Shown in pieces: positions 1 through 8,960 of a stretch of 64,000 bases of DNA. The stretch lies in NCBI GenBank assembly GCA_012934845.2, contig WNNJ02003454.1, positions 1 to 64,000 on the forward strand. Reading direction: 5' to 3'. The stretch is from Pomphorhynchus laevis (Eukaryota; Acanthocephala; Palaeacanthocephala; Echinorhynchida; Pomphorhynchidae). Each line of letters starts with the position of its first letter. Position 1 is the first letter of the stretch. A model generated the notes under the pieces. It saw nothing but the letters and a program-made list of their open reading frames with translations. It was not told the DNA's origin and did no database searches. The position numbers and the translations under genes are program-made.

Positions 1-69
<69 letters not shown>
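1..69. repeat. (TA)n microsatellite
   Basis: Nearly uninterrupted TA dinucleotide tract at the window edge; its true length to the left is unknown. Confidence 0.97.
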
Positions 70-74
<5 letters not shown>

Positions 75-130
75 TGTGGGTGTTTTTCTCACAGCTGGGG
101 TCCTTTTCAATGAACTCTTTTTTTCAATAA

Positions 131-350
131 ATATTATCTCACCAATATTTCCAGCAGTTTGTCTTTGAGAAAATAAACAACAAAGTTATTTATTGAACGT
201 TTCGGCTTTTTGCCTTTATCAACAGCGAAAAAAATGTGCACACGCGTGTGCACATTTTTTCGCTGTTGATAAAGGCAAAAAGCCGAAACGTTCAATAAAT
301 AACTTTGTTGTTTATTTTCTCAAAGACAAACTGCTGGAAATATTGGTGAG

Positions 351-357
<7 letters not shown>
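131..357. repeat. 227-bp inverted repeat made of two PLE-like 3' termini
   Basis: A near-perfect palindrome; the arms 131-244 and 245-357 meet at a 20-bp palindromic centre (235-254) and differ by one base in an A-run. Each arm contains a small hairpin followed by GAAACG (minus strand 200-222, plus strand 266-288) resembling the hammerhead-like core at the ends of the PLEs to the right, with TTGATAA in place of the consensus CTGANGA. It lies between two TA tracts. Most likely two PLE termini in inverted orientation with no coding part left. Confidence 0.8.

Positions 358-435
<78 letters not shown>
351..435. repeat. (TA)n microsatellite
   Basis: TA dinucleotide tract abutting the right arm of the preceding inverted repeat. 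Confidence 0.95.
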
Positions 436-437
<2 letters not shown>

Positions 438-580
438 AATTGGATATCATGAAGGAAGGATTCTGTAGCTGGTTTTCAATGCGAAAGTCACCTCGTGTGA
501 CCTAGCAACTACTCAATACATAAATAAGCATCCATCAAAGGATCACCAGTCCCGATTTCAATCGATCTTCATGATCCCAT

Positions 581-689
<109 letters not shown>

Positions 690-727
690 GAATTAACTGG
701 TGTTAAAGTACGAGCAATATTATTACG

Positions 728-749
728 TTTCGGCTAAAGCCTTCGTCAG
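728..749 (-). ncRNA. hammerhead-like core at PLE-A1 3' end
   Basis: On the minus strand CTGACGA is followed by a GGCT/AGCC hairpin and GAAACG, matching the hammerhead consensus CUGANGA - stem II - GAAA. PLEs are known to carry such motifs in their terminal repeats. Stems I and III cannot be proved by eye. Confidence 0.7.
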
Positions 750-855
750 ATAATCTAAAACAAAAATATAGTCACAATATGCAATAAATGTCTAGAAAAT
801 AAAAATAAAAATCAAAGTTCTAGATGTGAGTTTAGACCAGGTTGCATGTCTAACA

Positions 856-3321
856 TTAATTGAGCAATCCAAATATTTTCTTTGTTCTTTCGCTCATAAT
901 CTTTTTAACATCTTTCTCAATAATGTTATATTTATAGTCACATTCACCGTTGTGTTTTTCGACAGTATGTTTTACAGCGCCGTCGTTTTCCGTTCGTTTA
1001 AATTTTATGTCGTTCCTTCGGTTTGTGACTCTCTCGCTTAATTTTCTTTTAGTTTCTCCCACATATTGGGCGTTGCACATACTACAGTTTGCCAGGTATA
1101 TATTATGTGTTGTTACACAACTGGCATCACACTGGACATTATACTTAATGTTTGTAACCGCCCTCTTGAATGACTTATTTTCATTAATAAGCGCACATGT
1201 TTTGCATCTTGGTCGTTTGCATGGTTTGGTGCTGCAATTCACGTTATTAAATTTCTTGTTGTGTTTCAAGAATGTTTTGAGCTTGTGTTTGGCAGAGTAA
1301 AATACCTGTGGCGCTGTGCCCTTAACAGAGTTAGCTTTGCATGTATCTTTAAATGATTTTACGATGTTTTGTTCAAATGATTGTAATGCTGGGTGGTATT
1401 GCAAGAAAGTTATTATTCGTGGTTCTTTCGTAATTTTCTTTTGTAAAACATCGATACGCCTTAAATTTTTAACTTTTGAAATCTCTCTGTATATCTCACG
1501 GTGGCGATACCCTCTCGAAAGAAGGGACATAGTTAGTTCACTGAGGTTTCTTTCCCTTTCGTAAATAGTGCTACAAATTTTAATGATTCGCAGTGCCTCA
1601 TTTCTAATTATGCTTCGCTTCGTAGTCATAGAGTGAGCACTTTTGGCGTGCAAATAGAGGGGCGGATTTTCTTTTTTGCGATATACGGTTGTTTGCCAAC
1701 CATTGTTATCATCGCGGACTAGTTTTACATCTAAAAAGTTTACATAGTCTGCTCGTGAAGTAGATGTGAAAGTCAGATGTCCTTCATTAAGTTTACTTAT
1801 AAATGTATTTAGACCTTCGTCCGAGCCAGTCCATATCATAAATACATCATCGATATACCGCCAATAAATGTATGGCTTCTCTAGTACTTCATCAATAGCC
1901 CGTGTTTCATAATTTGCCATGTATAATATGGCATATGTGGGTGCCATTGGTGTACCCATAGCTGTGCCGATCACTTGCCTAAAATATTCGTCGTTGAATT
2001 GTAGTATGTTATTTTCTAATATTACTCGTATGGATTCTAGAATAAACTGGTGCTTAGGGTCGCTGTCATCAAGAAAACGTTGACGTATAGCATTTATTCC
2101 ATCTTGATGTAAAATACTTGTGTATAAAGACTGAACATCTAACGTTAAAATCTTCGCGGTGGTAGGTATTTCTTTTTTAATGGCCTCAAACTTCCTTAAG
2201 AAATCATCAGTACTACTAATCATGGAATTAACTAACGGTAGATACGGTCGTAATAAGTGATCTATGAATCTAGATAATTGTACCGTTGCTGTGTTTATGC
2301 AGCTGATGATTGGTCTACCAGGACATGGAGTTACTTCCTTGTGTACTTTTGGCAGTAAATAGAATTTACCAGCGTTTGCGGAAGTTATTACTAGTTTGTT
2401 CGCTGTGTCCTTGTCGATTACGTTCTTTCCAAGATATTTCATCACCAATGTCGAAACATTATTTACTGCTACTTTCACTGCGTTCAGGTCACATTTTTCA
2501 TACGACGGACTACCTAAGTGCTTTTGAGCCTCTACAATGTAGTCATCACGCTCCCACAATACAGCCTGTTTTCCTTTATCAGCTTTAACAATAAGTACAT
2601 TTTCATTTGAGGCAAGGTTTGTGGCTGCCGTCATTAATTCCTTAGTTACATTTCGAACGCAGTTGTAATTTGGTTGCATTTGTAGGTATATATCGAACAT
2701 CTTTGACGACATTTCTTGAGTTATAGTTTTATTGTTGTCTGCATGTTTATTCGCTTCGAAGCACTTTTTTGACGTGTTAGAGATACCTTTCAATAGATCA
2801 TATCGGCAGAATTCCCTCTTAGATACATTAAAATCTAGACCAAGATTGAGGAGGTTAAGTTCATTAGCCGTTGGTGTATATTTTGAGAAATTGATAACGC
2901 TATTTAAATTATATTTGTTCGATCTTTTTCTTGTCTTAAGTGTATATTTTCGATTTGGATGGAATTGTATTCTAGCGAGTTCAATTGGGTGAACATTACG
3001 ACGAGTCAATTTTGAAAGTTTCTTTACTTTGTTCCAAATAATTTGATTGTATAATTCTTGATTTAGAGGGTACATGATACCATTTGAAATTTTTCCGTAA
3101 TAGTTACGTAGTGCTCTTGTAAGCTCAACACTCGCCTTATTTAGGATTTTGTTCCATTTTATTCTCAAATTTTCAACGTCTGCGTTACCATTAGTAGACT
3201 TGCTTACACTTAATGGTTTTTTAAGTTTTAGACCATTTGATATAATTTTATTTTCCAAGCAAAAAGACAAATATTGCATATGTGCCGTACAAGTTGTTCG
3301 TAGATCAGTTGCGTACTTCAT
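856..3321 (-). CDS. Penelope-like reverse transcriptase with GIY-YIG endonuclease
   Basis: Uninterrupted 821-residue frame, normal length for a PLE polyprotein. The N-terminal region (about 1-240) is lysine-rich. ADKG at about 247-250 and LLPKVHK at about 322-328 are PLE landmarks. RT palm motifs follow: LDVQSLYTSI (about 394-403), GTAMGTPMAPTY (about 452-463) and RYIDDVF with the catalytic aspartates (about 488-494). A cysteine-rich linker (CKRPRCKTC) leads to a GIY-YIG nuclease at about 740-815, seen as NIYLANC followed by QYVGETKRKL, with conserved arginine and histidines. PLE proteins nick the target and copy their RNA there. The chosen ATG is the first in the element, but the frame is open for nine codons upstream, so the start is tentative. 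No disabling change was seen; this looks like the youngest PLE here. Confidence 0.93.
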   Translation of the reverse strand: MKYATDLRTTCTAHMQYLSFCLENKIISNGLKLKKPLSVSKSTNGNADVENLRIKWNKILNKASVELTRALRNYYGKISNGIMYPLNQELYNQIIWNKVKKLSKLTRRNVHPIELARIQFHPNRKYTLKTRKRSNKYNLNSVINFSKYTPTANELNLLNLGLDFNVSKREFCRYDLLKGISNTSKKCFEANKHADNNKTITQEMSSKMFDIYLQMQPNYNCVRNVTKELMTAATNLASNENVLIVKADKGKQAVLWERDDYIVEAQKHLGSPSYEKCDLNAVKVAVNNVSTLVMKYLGKNVIDKDTANKLVITSANAGKFYLLPKVHKEVTPCPGRPIISCINTATVQLSRFIDHLLRPYLPLVNSMISSTDDFLRKFEAIKKEIPTTAKILTLDVQSLYTSILHQDGINAIRQRFLDDSDPKHQFILESIRVILENNILQFNDEYFRQVIGTAMGTPMAPTYAILYMANYETRAIDEVLEKPYIYWRYIDDVFMIWTGSDEGLNTFISKLNEGHLTFTSTSRADYVNFLDVKLVRDDNNGWQTTVYRKKENPPLYLHAKSAHSMTTKRSIIRNEALRIIKICSTIYERERNLSELTMSLLSRGYRHREIYREISKVKNLRRIDVLQKKITKEPRIITFLQYHPALQSFEQNIVKSFKDTCKANSVKGTAPQVFYSAKHKLKTFLKHNKKFNNVNCSTKPCKRPRCKTCALINENKSFKRAVTNIKYNVQCDASCVTTHNIYLANCSMCNAQYVGETKRKLSERVTNRRNDIKFKRTENDGAVKHTVEKHNGECDYKYNIIEKDVKKIMSERTKKIFGLLN

Positions 3322-3363
3322 CGGGATTCCATCAGGAATTCGTTCAACAAGAAATTTAATAAC

Positions 3364-3717
3364 GTGTATTGCAGCACCAAACCATGCAAACGACCAAGAT
3401 GCAAAACATGTGCGCTTATTAATGAAAATAAGTCATTCAAGAGTGCGGTTACAAACATTAAGTATAATGTCCAGTGTGATGCCAGTTGTGTAACAACACA
3501 TAATATATACCTGGCAAACTGTAGTATGTGCAATGCCCAATATGTGGGAGAAACTAAAAGAAAATTAAGCGAGAGAGTCACAAACCGAAGGAACGACATA
3601 AAATTTAAACGAACGGAAAACGACGGCGCTGTAAAACATACTGTAGAAAAACACAACGGTGAATGTGACTATAAATATAACATTATCGAGAAAGATGTTG
3701 AAAAAGATTATGAGTGA
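3364..3717 (+). pseudogene. PLE-A1 GIY-YIG endonuclease fragment
   Basis: 117-codon frame equal to the C-terminal part of the 856-3321 protein: the CKRPRCKTC linker and the GIY-YIG core NIYLANC...QYVGETKRKL. The RT part is missing, so this is a 5'-truncated PLE remnant and not a separate gene. Confidence 0.85.
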
Positions 3718-3858
3718 AAGAACAAAGAAAATATTTGGATTGCTCAATTAATGTTAGACATGCAACCTGGTCTAAACTCACATCTAGAACTTTGATTTTT
3801 ATTTTTATTTTCTAGACATTTATTGCATATTGTGACTATATTTTTTGTTTTAGATTAT

Positions 3859-3880
3859 CTGACGAAGGCTTTAGCCGAAA
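3859..3880 (+). ncRNA. hammerhead-like core, inverted PLE-A1 copy
   Basis: Identical in sense to the 728-749 motif: CTGACGA, 4-bp hairpin, GAAACG. Confidence 0.7.
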
Positions 3881-4077
3881 CGTAATAATATTGCTCGTAC
3901 TTTAACACCAGTTAATTCTTTAATATTAATATATGAACGAATACAATAAGTATCCTGGTCGTCGGTGTCAAGTCTTTCCTAATATATATATATAATCATC
4001 ATTTCGAGATACTGTCATATATTCCATGGAATAATTGGTATACCCAGATAAACAGATACATAATATTATTTTTGACG

Positions 4078-4101
4078 TTTCGCCGTACCGGGCTTTATCA
4101 A
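4078..4101 (-). ncRNA. degenerate hammerhead-like core of PLE-A2
   Basis: On the minus strand TTGATAAA, a GCC/GGC hairpin, then GAAACG. It shares the TTGATAA variant with the palindrome at 131-357 but has different, still paired, stem bases. Two core positions differ from CUGANGA, so activity is doubtful. Confidence 0.45.
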
Positions 4102-4282
4102 TCTAAAATAGGCACATTTACAAATAAGTCAAGCTAAAATCTATAAAAATATGAATGTCTAAAAAGAACGGCAACAGTCCAATATTGGTTGCGGCATCTC
4201 ACGTAATATCTTGCCAATTGAAAGGTTTGTTGTCATTACATCCGTATGGGGTATCACTATATAGCATACCCACTATTTGCTG

Positions 4283-4822
4283 CTATAGTGATAACCGTCT
4301 TCTTTCATTAGTAACATTACTTTCAAATATTTGGTATGTCATGCAGTCTGAATTGCCGTGATCTAGTGAATGTGACGCAGCATCATCCGAGGCATTATTT
4401 TTGCCAATTTGGGATCGTCGTAAGTTCAACCGTCTAGACAGCATTTGCGTAGTTTGACCAACATATTGTTTATTGCAACCGCTTATTGAACATGTCCCGA
4501 CGTATATATTATTTTTACTTTTGCACTTATTTCTGCCGCGTATCTGCATTCTCACTCCATTTCGCGCGGATACAATTTGTTGCGATATCGTCATTACTTT
4601 ACATATTAAACATCTCCTATCTCCGCATTGTGAGCTACCTACTACATAATTTCTCTCACAACAATTTAAACTAGATGAAATGAGTAATCTGGATAATCTG
4701 TTGGCCATTTTAAATATAACTCTAATTTTAGAGCTTAGCTTATATTTATTCTTTCTTATTGTTAACATTATCGACTTATGCAATGTATGTAATTCTGGGA
4801 GGTAGTTAGTTCGAAAAGTCAC
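4283..4822 (-). pseudogene. PLE C-terminal fragment with GIY-YIG endonuclease
   Basis: 179-codon frame, the 3' end of a PLE polyprotein. The cysteine linker (CGDRRCLIC) precedes the GIY-YIG core NIYVGTC...QYVGQTTQML, then the arginine-rich segment and a histidine-containing SHSLDHG. The reading continues upstream to about 4930 as PLE-like sequence. The RT domain is gone, so it is a relic, diverged from PLE-A1. Confidence 0.85.
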
Positions 4823-5084
4823 AATGTTTTCATCTGTTTTATTAATGGCTTTTAATGAATCAATGTGAGAAATTCGTTTAAATGTAGCTATTTGTTTTAG
4901 AACTAGTCTACGCGGATAGCACCTACTTGTAAATTGTTCTACGAGTTAATTAGCGTGTCGAAAATTGTTTAAATTGTTGTGAGAGAAATAATGTAGTAGG
5001 TAGCTCACAATGCGGAGATAGGATATGTTTAACATGTAAAGTAATGACGATATCATATATTAATGACGATATTAATATGTTATA

Positions 5085-5345
5085 GAATTACCAGCAAAAA
5101 CCAACAAAGTTTTTTAGAACGTTTCGCTCATTACATTGAGCTTCATCAGCTATACAACAATCTTAAAACAAAGTACAAACATTAGCACAAGTCTTACAAT
5201 TAGTGTTCCTAAAAATAAAATAAATATATAGATAATCATGTTAAATCTCTCCAAGCAAAACAGTGATCCGTATTAATGTTTGGAGTAATATCAGTTGAGA
5301 TTTGTCCAATAAGGTTCATTTATTTATGTTTTCTTCTTAACTTAT
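5085..5345 (-). mobile_element. PLE-A3 3' tail
   Basis: Only the 3' terminus of another PLE. The minus strand from about 5345 reads a short PLE-like C-terminus (TPNINTDHCF...), then an AT-rich tail with the best-preserved hammerhead-like core in the PLE set. Family assignment rests on motif layout. Confidence 0.6.
5122..5149 (-). ncRNA. hammerhead-like core, consensus-perfect
   Basis: On the minus strand CTGATGA, a 4-bp GCTC/GAGC stem with an 8-nt loop, and GAAACG. All conserved stem II-side core bases match the hammerhead consensus. Confidence 0.75.
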
Positions 5346-5623
5346 CATTAGATAAGGAAATAATAAGGAAATAAAAGCAACACCATTTAGTATAAATGCC
5401 GTATTTCGTAATAAATCCTGGACCGTTGTTTACTCAGCACATCTGTGCACTACTATTATACATGCCGTATCCATTAAGGATCTAACGAGTGCAACGACAA
5501 TTCAGCAACAACCTCTGCCTAGTGTTTAAGGATGGTCCGCACAGCAATTCGATCTGGTAAAGAGCGTAAGCCTCAGTCAATTAAGCAAAGTGTCGGAAAC
5601 GCCTTTATTCACAATGTCACACA

Positions 5624-5672
5624 GGCAACGGAAACGACCAGTGTGTACCTCATTCTACTGATGAGTGTTGCC
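5624..5672 (+). ncRNA. permuted hammerhead core candidate, array 1 monomer 1
   Basis: GGCAAC at 5624-5629, GAAAC at 5631-5635, CTGATGA at 5658-5664 and GTTGCC at 5667-5672. The outer segments pair over 6 bp, which would be stem II. The order is GAAA then CTGATGA, as in an open-stem-II arrangement. A competing TGATGAGT/ACTCATCA hairpin exists. Confidence 0.5.
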
Positions 5673-6231
5673 GGGTACTCATCATTTCGATGCTGAAGTG
5701 GTCGTCTAGAAGTGACATGGTGATTGAAAGTCGTGAATCAAAGTCCAGTCTATCGAGCAACACCATTTAGTATAAATGCCGTATTTCGTAAGAAATCCTG
5801 GACCGTTGTTTACTCAGCACATCTGTGCACTACTATTATACATGCCGTATCCATTAAGGATCCAACGAGTGCAACGACAATTCAGCAACAACCTCTGCCT
5901 AGTGTTTAGGTATGGCCCGCACATCAATTCGATCTGGTAAAGAGCGTAAGCCTCAGTCAATTAAGCAAAGTGTCGTAAACGCCTTTATTCTCAATGTCAC
6001 ACAGGCAACCGAAACGACCAGTGTGTACCTCATTCTACTGATTAGTGTTGCCGGGTACTCATAATTTCGATGCTGAAGTGGTCGTCTAGAAGTGACATTG
6101 TGATTGAAAGTCGTGAATCGAAGTCCAGTCTATCAAGCAAAACCATTTAGTATAAATGCCGTATGTCGTAAGAAATCCTGTCACCACGTCACTTCTAGAT
6201 GACCACTTCAGCATCGAAATGATGAGTACCC

Positions 6232-6280
6232 GGCAACACTCATCAGTAGAATGAGGTACACACTGGTCGTTTCGGTTGCC
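6232..6280 (-). ncRNA. permuted hammerhead core candidate, inverted monomer of array 1
   Basis: The minus strand reads GGCAAC-CGAAAC, 23 nt, then CTGATGAG-TGTTGCC. Here the G-C pair flanking the core is present as well as the 6-bp stem, making this the cleanest copy in the array. Confidence 0.5.
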
Positions 6281-7099
6281 TGTGTGACATTGTGAATAAA
6301 GGCGTTTCCGACACTGCCTAATTGTCTGAGGCTTACACTCTTAACCAGATTGAATTGCTGTGCGGACCATCCTTTAACACTGAACAGAGGTTGCTGCTGA
6401 ATTGTTGTTGCACTCGTTGGATCTTAAATGGATACGGCAGGTATAACAGTAGTGCACGGATGTGCTGAGTAGACAACGGTCCAGGATTTCTTACGAAATT
6501 CGGCATTTATACTAAATGGTGTTGCTTGATAGACTGGACTTCGATTCACGACTTTTAGTCACCATGTCACTTCTAGACGACCACTTCAGCATCGAAATGA
6601 TGAGTACCCGGCAACACTTATCGGTAGAATGAGGTACACACTGGTCGTTTCAGGTGCCTGTGTGGCATTGTGAATTAAGGCGTTTCCGACACTTTGCTTA
6701 ATTGTCTGAGGCTTACGCTCTTAACCATATCACATTGCTGTTCGCACCATCCTTAAACACTAGGCAGATGTTGCTGCTGAATTGTCGCTGCACTCGTTGG
6801 ATCCTAAATGGATACGGCAGATATAATAGTATTGCACGGATGTGCTGAGTAGACAACGGTCCAGGATATCTTATGAAATTCGGCATTTATACTAAATGGT
6901 GTTGCTTGATAGACTGGACTTCGATTCACGACTTTCAGTCACCATGTCACTTCTAGATGATCACTTCAGCATCGAAATGATGAGTACACTTTTGAAAGCT
7001 GACAAGAAATGTCAGCTTTCAAAAGTGGATAAGGAGTACGGTCAAAGAGAACTTCTCTAGGGAAGGGATCTTTGAGCGGTACGTTTTAAAAGATGATTT

Positions 7100-7620
7100 T
7101 GCCAGGATAACATTCAAATCTGCTTAATAAAAGAAGTCATAAAGAATCTGTCAAAAGTTAAGGAACTGACAGTGACTGACTCCTCTCTGCGATTCACTGG
7201 TATAGTTAAGGACATACCGTCGTTCGCAGAAGAGGAAGATGTCCAAGAATTAATAGCTAACAAGGACATTAAACTAATAAAATATGTAAAACCCTCAATC
7301 AAGCTTACAGCTCCTTTCTGGTGAAGGGAGCTGTTAGTGATCTCCAGAAGTTGAGAGATTCGCATCCTGGAATATTGGGTCATGCCGTTAAGTTGATAAT
7401 ATTTGACGAGGATTACTTGAAATTCAGGTATCCGCAGTGCTATCGATGTCAACGCTGGGGTCACTTTTCAAACATGTGTTTGGAAAGTGATCCGCGTTGC
7501 TAGCACTGCGGAGAAAACCACGAATCACAGAATTGTGATAAAAGATCAGGAAGGCCTAAATGTGCTAATTGTCAAAGTTCATATATATTCTCACACATGT
7601 ACCCACTTTAAAGAATATTT
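7100..7620 (+). pseudogene. LINE-A1 ORF1 remnant with CCHC zinc knuckles
   Basis: Frame pieces encode an ORF1-like domain (VKDIPSFAEEEDVQEL..., from about 7205) followed by zinc knuckles: CYRCQRWGHFSNMC at about 7438-7480 and a second knuckle (HCGENHESQNC) after an in-frame stop. ORF1 proteins of this LINE group bind RNA. The same order occurs in the intact ORF1 at 34118-35380. Several frame breaks make it non-functional. Confidence 0.8.
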
Positions 7621-7864
7621 AAAGTGGGTGGATGGTGAGAATAAGAAAGCTTGTGCGGGAGCACAATCATACATTCAGACAGCGAAAAAACAGTCTGTCG
7701 ATCAACATGCCTCAGAAATTATGGTGTTGATAGGCAGACTAATCGAGCTAGAATTGAAGATGTCTGCATTTGCGGCGGAAAACAGGAATGTAAAAAATTC
7801 AGTAACATTAAAAGAAAAAGAAATAAAAAATCTAAAAAATGGCATGAAAAAATCAGCAATTTAT

Positions 7865-8725
7865 GTGGCCCGCCCATCGCGCCACCCATGCCAGATGCGC
7901 CACCCAATGTTCTTCTTGAAGAATCGAACCCGTGATTGTCAAACTCGAGATTCAAAGCATGACCATTAAACTAAGCATCTATGACAAAATAATAATAAAA
8001 AATTTTCTGCTGTCTTCCTTCCTGCTTTGTGGCGATGCTTGCACGAGTGTTGGAGAGCAAATTTCAAGGTATTTATACCCTGTGAAATTGACACGTGATT
8101 ATGTGTGGGAATAAGCTGTGCTCTCAGTGCAAGATGGTAGAAGACAGATGATAGAATTATGTAAAAATAATTGCATATCAAAATTATATTTCATTTTTGT
8201 CATGAGAATATAACAAATCAGTAGAAGTCTATGTGTTAACAGACGTTTCCTGATAAGTCTAGGTGATTAGCATCTTGTAATCACAGTTTCAGCCAGCGAC
8301 GAAGATACAGAAATAGCTTCCATTAAACCAAAAGTTGAAAACCAAGCAAAAGATCTTGATAAAAATTCATCAGATGCATTAGATAATGAAAATGCCGTTT
8401 CTTCTATTTGCACTAAATATTTAGAAAGAATGGACAGGCATTCACTTGTACATAAGTCAAAATATGACATAAATGTCGGTGATAGAGTATTGATTGCCTT
8501 GGATTTCGATAATAATCAGAAGACAAAAAAAGCTAAACTCTCCTCTTTTTTCAATACAAATGCCGAGGTTCTTGAAGTTTTGTCAAATAACTATGTCAAA
8601 GTTAAGATTGATAAAAAAGAAGAAACGATTCATCTTTCTAGAATTAAAAAAATATAATTTTACCGCCTTTTTATTTATTTTTTAAGGTGGCGCATCTGGC
8701 ATGGGTGGCGCGCTGGGCGCGCCAC
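7865..8725 (+). mobile_element. 861-bp DNA transposon with palindromic 40-bp terminal inverted repeats
   Basis: Terminal repeats 7865-7904 and 8686-8725 match in inverted orientation over 40 bp with only two or three differences. The outermost bases, GTGGCGCGC...GCGCGCCAC, are themselves palindromic. The element is GC-rich at its ends in AT-rich surroundings, interrupts LINE-A1, and contains the 3' end of an integrase-like gene, so it looks like an internally deleted derivative. Flanks (AATTTAT on the left, AATTAAT on the right) may be a decayed target-site duplication. Confidence 0.8.
8270..8657 (+). pseudogene. C-terminal part of a DDE-integrase-type transposase
   Basis: An open frame runs from about 8270 to the stop at 8657 (ATG only at 8430). 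An acidic, serine-rich linker leads to a compact end: NVGDRVLIALDFDNN, a basic stretch, then SNNYVKVKIDKKEETIHLSRIKKI-type residues. This matches the C-terminal SH3-like domain of retroviral-type integrases found in cellular KRBA2-like proteins and Ginger-like DNA transposons. A possible splice acceptor (TTTCAG) lies near the start. The catalytic DDE core is absent. Assignment is by pattern only. Confidence 0.5.
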
Positions 8726-8960
8726 AATTAATAAATATAAAAATACAAGTGGAAACAAAAAACAAAATCCTCGGATAAGACAAATCGCTTCATTAGTCTA
8801 ATAGAGGCAGAACCAGAAGAGAGGGAAGAAAGCATGGAGTATATTTCCATGGTTTCATCGGACTCTGAAGGATCTGCCATTTTTAGGGTCGTGAAGAAAC
8901 ACGCTTGTAGGGAAGGGGATTCAGGAGGTAGATGTGCCCAGTTAGGATAATTAATTCTTC

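Larger units (their letters stand above)
3347..3925 (+). mobile_element. 5'-truncated inverted PLE-A1 copy
   Basis: Plus-strand mirror of 684-1262: the GIY-YIG domain, 3' untranslated region and hammerhead-like motif. Close to identical to the first copy, apart from a diverged C-terminal tail. The two copies meet head-to-head at about 3346. Confidence 0.9.
4030..4966 (-). mobile_element. Penelope-like element fragment PLE-A2
   Basis: 3' part of a second PLE family in minus orientation: C-terminal coding region, then a hammerhead-like motif near 4078-4101. A roughly 86-bp piece of its coding region (4588-4676) recurs inverted at 4967-5053, another head-to-head junction. The RT core is missing. 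Confidence 0.8.
5381..6985. repeat. inverted tandem array of a 380-bp repeat (array 1)
   Basis: Two full plus-orientation monomers start at 5381 and 5761 with a third begun at 6141; the sequence flips near 6180 and two more monomers run in minus orientation to about 6985. The period is exactly 380 bp on both sides (landmarks at 5381/5761/6141 and 6511/6891). No protein frame is conserved between monomers. Each contains CTGATGA and GAAAC with a complementary stem, so the unit may encode a ribozyme. Confidence 0.92.

Noticed and set aside
131-357. Terminal inverted repeats of a DNA transposon
   Set aside because: The arms meet with no internal sequence and match PLE-terminus architecture (hairpin plus GAAACG), not a transposase-bearing element.
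826-3493. Plus-strand frames of 71-117 codons opposite the PLE-A1 gene
   Set aside because: Antisense shadows of the RT/GIY-YIG frame with no domain of their own; similar shadows oppose LINE-A2, LINE-B and the PLE-F blocks.
5724-5909. Short frame inside the 380-bp repeat
   Set aside because: Not kept open in the other monomers, so the array is treated as noncoding.
7719-7955. Cysteine-containing small frames around the left end of the DNA transposon
   Set aside because: They cross from LINE-A1 into the transposon terminal repeat in a non-element frame; chance frames.
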